From: Globodera rostochiensis
Taxonomy: Eukaryota > Nematoda > Chromadorea > Rhabditida > Heteroderidae
Assembly: GCA_018350325.1 (NCBI GenBank)
Contig: JAEVLN010000012.1
Location: 1,323,991-1,387,990 of the forward strand
Reading direction: 5' to 3'
Length of the DNA: 64,000 nucleotides
Notes under the pieces: generated by a model
What the model was told of the DNA's origin: nothing
Seen by the model: only the letters and a program-made list of their open reading frames with translations
Database searches by the model: none
Shown: positions 59,650-64,000 of the stretch, piece by piece
How positions within the stretch are numbered: position 1 is the first letter of the stretch
Layout of the letters: the number at the start of each line of letters is the position of its first letter
Made by a program: the position numbers and the translations under genes

Positions 59650-60156
59650 TGTTCCGGGTCGGTGGTGAACGGCACTTTTTGTTGTTGTTGTTGGCTGGCG
59701 GACGCCTCGGACTCTCTCTGATCGGATGTTTAATGTGATCAGCGACGAGCACTGATCGATGTCGCAGGCAGAGGATTAAGCTTTATTATGTGGCCACAAG
59801 ATCAAGATGAGGTTAAGGCCCAGCCCAATCGATCAAACAATTGGCCTCTTCTGATCGGACCGTCCGATCGATCGATCGTGAACTCTTTTTGTTGTGCGTA
59901 CCCAATGGGCAGAGACTGCTCGCTGCAGCTGCCGCTGTTTGTTGTTGTTGTTGCCAACGACGGGACGACAGACAGTCAGACAAAACACTCTCTCTCTCTC
60001 TCTCTCTCTGGGAGTTGGGAATGCAATTTAAAAGTGAGCCAAAAGTTGGCAAAATGTTTCGTCGAACTATTCAAATGAACGAAATGAATGCCTATGAATT
60101 CAATGGGTCATATTTTAAGTTTGTGTGACAGGTTGGAGGATTGGCGGCTGTTCCGC

Positions 60157-60290
60157 CCGGAAGGCATTTCTCCGGAAGCCGGTTCCCCGGAAGGCATTTC
60201 TCCGGAAGCCGGTTCCCCGGAAGGCATTTCTCCGGAAGCCGGTTCCCCGGAAGGCATTTCTCCGGAAACGGATTTGATTTTGCGGCTTCT
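60157..60290. repeat. 30-base GGAAGGCATTTCTCCGGAAG repeat
   Basis: Four near-perfect units GGAAGGCATTTCTCCGGAAG plus CCGGTTCCCC. Confidence 0.92.
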
Positions 60291-61402
60291 TCCCCTCCGG
60301 GGGCAAGAACATTTCCAGGAATATGAGCAAGCAAAATGTGAATAAAAAAATGGAAATTTTTTTTTTGAAAAATGAACGGAACGCAATCGCCCCCCCCCCG
60401 GCGTCTTCACTCTCTAATGGGGGGGGGGGGACGAACACATCACACTCCCCGCCGTCTGCCTGCCGTCAGTCACTGTCTCATCCATTTTCATATTCATTTA
60501 TTCCATTCCATTCCAACTGCTGGAATCGGAAAGAAAAAAAAAATGGTTGTGGTGGAAATAAATTTGGGGAGGAGGAGGAACGGAATGTCAAAAATTTAAA
60601 AGGGAACACCAAAAAGCGCCAACAAATGGACAAAACGACTAAAGATCTATGGTCAAAATGATCACAACATTTTTAGGGGTCAGAGCAACTTCTTTTTTGT
60701 TGCAAGAGTTTGATCATTTTGGGGAAACACTGCTGAACTGATCAGATAAATTTGAGAGCTTTTCGAACACTTTTTGAAGAAATGACGACAAAACGCCAAG
60801 AAAGAGTTGTTGGCGTTCGAACGATAAAATGAGAGGAAGACGGCACGCCAAATTGCCTCCGTTCTTCAGCCTAAAGCGCCAATAAAATAGCGGCAGACTT
60901 TTTCTCGTCGTCCATTCAGCCTTCTTTTTTTGACGAGAAGCTACTCAGCGTATCAATATCACCGATCGTCATCATCATAATCAGGCGATCATGCTAACTG
61001 ATCAGAACACGAAGGGCGGCGGCTTCTTCACTTGGCTTGGCCAAGCGAAGCCCCGGAGGGGTAAGGGGAGGGGGGGGGGGGAAGCAGGAAAAAGCACATA
61101 ATGTGTTGAGAATATTCGCCGGGAGGGAGCGGCGGGAGCTATCGATTTACGCGGGGGCGGCGGCGGCGGCCAATGCGTAGCGGGGCGGGGGCGGTGGGAG
61201 GGGGGCAAATCGGTCGGAGGATCGGCAAAGGCTCGGCTGAAGACGACGGGCGAGAGCGCCCCCCCCCTTCCCCCCCCCCCTCCCCGAGAATGATGCGGCG
61301 GGGGGGGGCTGTGACTGATGGGAAAATCGGGGGAGGGGGGAGGTGGGGGGGGGGCTGGAGGATGAAAAGAATGGGATGGATTTAGGCTTATTTGAGAGAG
61401 GG

Positions 61403-61592
61403 GAATGCTTTGATCACTTTCAGTCCGGAAATGAATGCTCTGATCACTTTCAGTCCGGAAATGAATGCTCTGATCACTTTCAGTCCGGAAATGAATGCTC
61501 TGATCACTTTCAGTCCGGAAATGAATGCTCTGATCACCTTCAGTCCGGAAATGAATGCTTTGATCACTTTCAGTCCGGAAATGCTCTGATCA
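61403..61592. repeat. 30-base CTGATCACTTTCAGTCCGG repeat
   Basis: Six near-perfect units (TGATCACTTTCAGTCCGGAA plus ATGAATGCTC), each with TGATCA. Confidence 0.92.
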
Positions 61593-62284
61593 ATCCGGAC
61601 GACCGAATGCCTTTAAACAGCTCAAAGCAAAGCGCGTAGCTTTGATCATTTCAATTCAAAAATGATGATCAATAAACGAATGCCTTGACAATTAAAATTC
61701 GCTTCTAAGACTTTTTCACGTTCAGTGCCGGAAGGCCGAATGCCTTTGGCACTTTCATTCAAAAGAGGTCGAAGAACCCATTCCATTCTCGGCTCAATAC
61801 CAACCGGCGCATCGCTTTCTCTGTATTCGGAAACGCAAAACTTTTTTTGTTTGGGCGGGTACCCAGTGGTGCATTTTCATGAGACAACAACACAAACTGT
61901 CAAAGTCACGCTCTCCCCCCGGGGGGGGGGGGGGAGAGGGGGGTAGAGAATGTGTGCTATTGTTGTCGGCGGCGAGGTTAAAGAGAATGGATGGAATTTT
62001 TGGCTAATGGGCGGATGAGGGGGGGGATCAGTCACTCGTCTCTTGCTTGCTGCCAGCCGCACCCACTGATCTGCCAGCCGGCCGGCCGGCGAGTGGTTTC
62101 CCCGCCAAATGCATCACCCGCCCCGCACTAAGACAAATGGATGGGCTGAGGGGAGGGGAGGGAAAGTCGTGCAGCAAATGGCAGACAACAAAAACGCGAC
62201 GGGCGCTGGAAGCAAATCACTCACACCGGTGGCGATGGCGGCTGGCAGCAAAGGGAAGGGGCGCAGAAAGTTTTCCGGATGTGT

Positions 62285-62700
62285 TACTGATCAGTCCGGT
62301 CGACCGTGTGGGGGGAGGGGGGGCTCTGATCAGTCCGGCCGTTTGGGGGGGGGGCTTTGATCAGTCCGGCCGTTTGGGGGGGGGGCTCTGATCAGTCCGG
62401 CCCGTTTGGGGGGGCTTTGATCAGACCGGCCGTTTGGGGGGGGGCTCTGATCAGTCCGGCCGTTTGGGGGGGGGGGGCTTTGATCAGACCGGCCGTGTGG
62501 GGGGGCTTTGATCAGTCCGGCCGTTTGGGGGAGGGCTTTGATCAGACCGGCCGTGTGGGGGGGCTTTGATCAGTCCGGCCGTTTGGGGGGGGGCTTTGAT
62601 CAGACCGGCCGTGTGGGGGGGGGGGCTTTGATCAGTCCGGCCGTGTGGGGGGGGGGGGGCTCTGATCAGTGCGGCCGCCCGTGTGGGGAAGAGGGGCTGT
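62285..62700. repeat. TGATCAGTCCGGCCGTTTGGGG repeat
   Basis: About 13 units of 28-36 bases (CT(C/T)TGATCAG(T/A)CCGGCCG(T) then TTGGGGGGG or TGTGGGGGG). Unit length varies through the G run. Confidence 0.9.
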
Positions 62701-64000
62701 GCTCTGATCAGCCCGTCCGATCACTTTGTTCGGACCAATGCTGCCCCAGCAGACACAGTGTGCGGCGGCCTCGTTGTCCTTTACACTTTAAGCTTCTCTC
62801 TGCACCACACCACTCTCTGTCTGTCTTCCACATTTTGCAACTGTTACACACTGTCTCTTTTGTCATTGTCAAGCGCCACCATTCGAGAGGGTGAGGGATA
62901 CTGGCCGAAGTTGTGGGGTGTAATTTCTGGGCGGGCGGCTGGTGGATGCATTTATATTAAAGATTGATGGATGGAGGTGAACATTTATTGTGAGAGGCGG
63001 GGGGGGGGGGATGAATCAAAGGGAGTGTCGGCGCCGGCGGCGGCGCTGGTGGTGCTGGGACAAATGTGCAGAGAATGTGAAGAGGGGGGGGGATAAAGGA
63101 TAAACAAAATGAATGCATGTAGCGATGTGAATGGACTGACTGACGGACGGACGGATGGGTATGAAAGAACCAACGAACGAACGAATGGGTCGGCCCTCAG
63201 CTCAACACTCGAGGGGATGTTTGGGGGGGGCGGCAAATCACTGATCACAAGAATCTCTGATCAGAGACATGAACGGACGGGACGACGCACTTTTGGGTCC
63301 CAGAATTTGTCAACCATTCGTCCCGGGTGGGAGGGCATGCTAATTTGTAAGCATATTATCGGGGAAGGAGCATGCGCTTTTTAGCGCCGGCGGGTATCCT
63401 CCCCCCACCACCCCCCCCCCCCTAAAATGATCCCCCCGGTGATCAATGTCAGTGATCAGTGTTTGGGTGGGTTTCTGCCAGCCGGTGTGATCAGCAGAAT
63501 GGATCAAAGGGGAAGACGACGACGACAACAGTTGTTTTGTTGAAAGAGAGAGGAATGGAAAGAATTTTGAGAAAAGATCACATACATAACGCCAAAACGT
63601 CCAGCAGCAAAACAACTGACGCTTGCGGAGAGAGTTTTTTTAACGGAAGCTCCGATTGATCCGCATTTTTTAAATGTCAGATCATTGCAAAAAAATATGT
63701 GTATATTCTATTTAGAAAGTGGCTAATCATTAGGGGTCAATTGACTTTAAAATTTGCAAAATATTTAATTAAAATTTGCAAAATGTTTAAGGCTCACGGC
63801 AGGCGCAGTTGGTAAAATTGTCGAAAGTTTATCAGATTGAGACAACAAAATCTCGGTTTAAATCTGAAAAAGTAGGTAAAGCGCTAACATAGCACAAAAC
63901 TTTAATTAATTTTTGATTAAAATTGGAAAAACGAATTAAAAGACACTCATTTAAAAACATTGCCCACAGAATTTACACTTTTGGATAAACGATGTGGCAA

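Larger units (their letters stand above)
59650..64000. other. Repeat-rich, gene-free region upstream of vinculin
   Basis: No exon supported on either strand. Contains a CT run (59989-60010), three minisatellites listed separately, and many G/C homopolymers (60420, 61070, 61260, 61330, 61920, 62640, 63000, 63400). Short frames are repeat or low-complexity artefacts. The vinculin promoter should lie just above 59650. Confidence 0.6.

Overview
The window is nuclear DNA from a nematode. The clearest evidence is a major-sperm-protein (MSP) domain gene, a nematode-restricted family. Orthologues of BBS-2, QUI-1/NWD1, DCAP-1 (decapping factor DCP1), DIF-1 (carnitine/acylcarnitine carrier) and DEB-1 (vinculin) support this. 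Genes carry many short introns. Coding exons favour G or C at third codon positions, while introns and spacers are AT-rich and full of minisatellites and long G or C runs. At least six introns read best as GC-AG introns. From memory, an elevated GC-AG share has been reported for cyst nematodes (Globodera), so a heteroderid/tylenchid plant parasite is my best guess; that is inference.

Layout. 606-6088 (+): BBS2, about 24 exons. 6546-21578 (-): a NACHT plus WD40 protein of the NWD1/QUI-1 family, tail to tail with BBS2; its introns hold many minisatellites, including a CRE/AP-1-like array. 21579-24795: gene-poor, repeat-bearing. 24796-26845 (-): DCP1. 27655-29209 (-): mitochondrial carnitine/acylcarnitine carrier. 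30107-30879 (+): small three-AT-hook HMGA-like protein. 31617-32033 (-): MSP-domain protein. 32034-35026: low complexity. 35027-46847 (+): acidic coiled-coil protein that I do not recognise, with possible alternative first exons and a possible alternative membrane-anchored tail. An antisense gene (44902-45580, -) probably sits inside one of its introns. 48653-59649 (-): vinculin, tail to tail with the coiled-coil gene, with satellite-filled introns and an orphan polyglutamine exon in its first intron. 59650-64000: minisatellites and homopolymers, no gene seen.

Two families of short elements with TA-flanked terminal inverted repeats recur through the window. One is TCTCGA-rich (ends such as TAGGGATGTTCGAGA). 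The other is GTCGGGG-rich (ends such as TAGGGTTGGCACC). Several copies have expanded into internal minisatellites.

Functional themes are inferred. BBS2 (BBSome, ciliary transport) and QUI-1 (sensory avoidance in C. elegans) are both linked to ciliated neurons. Vinculin is a muscle dense-body protein and lies next to the coiled-coil gene. No prokaryotic operon, CRISPR array, tRNA or rRNA gene was found.
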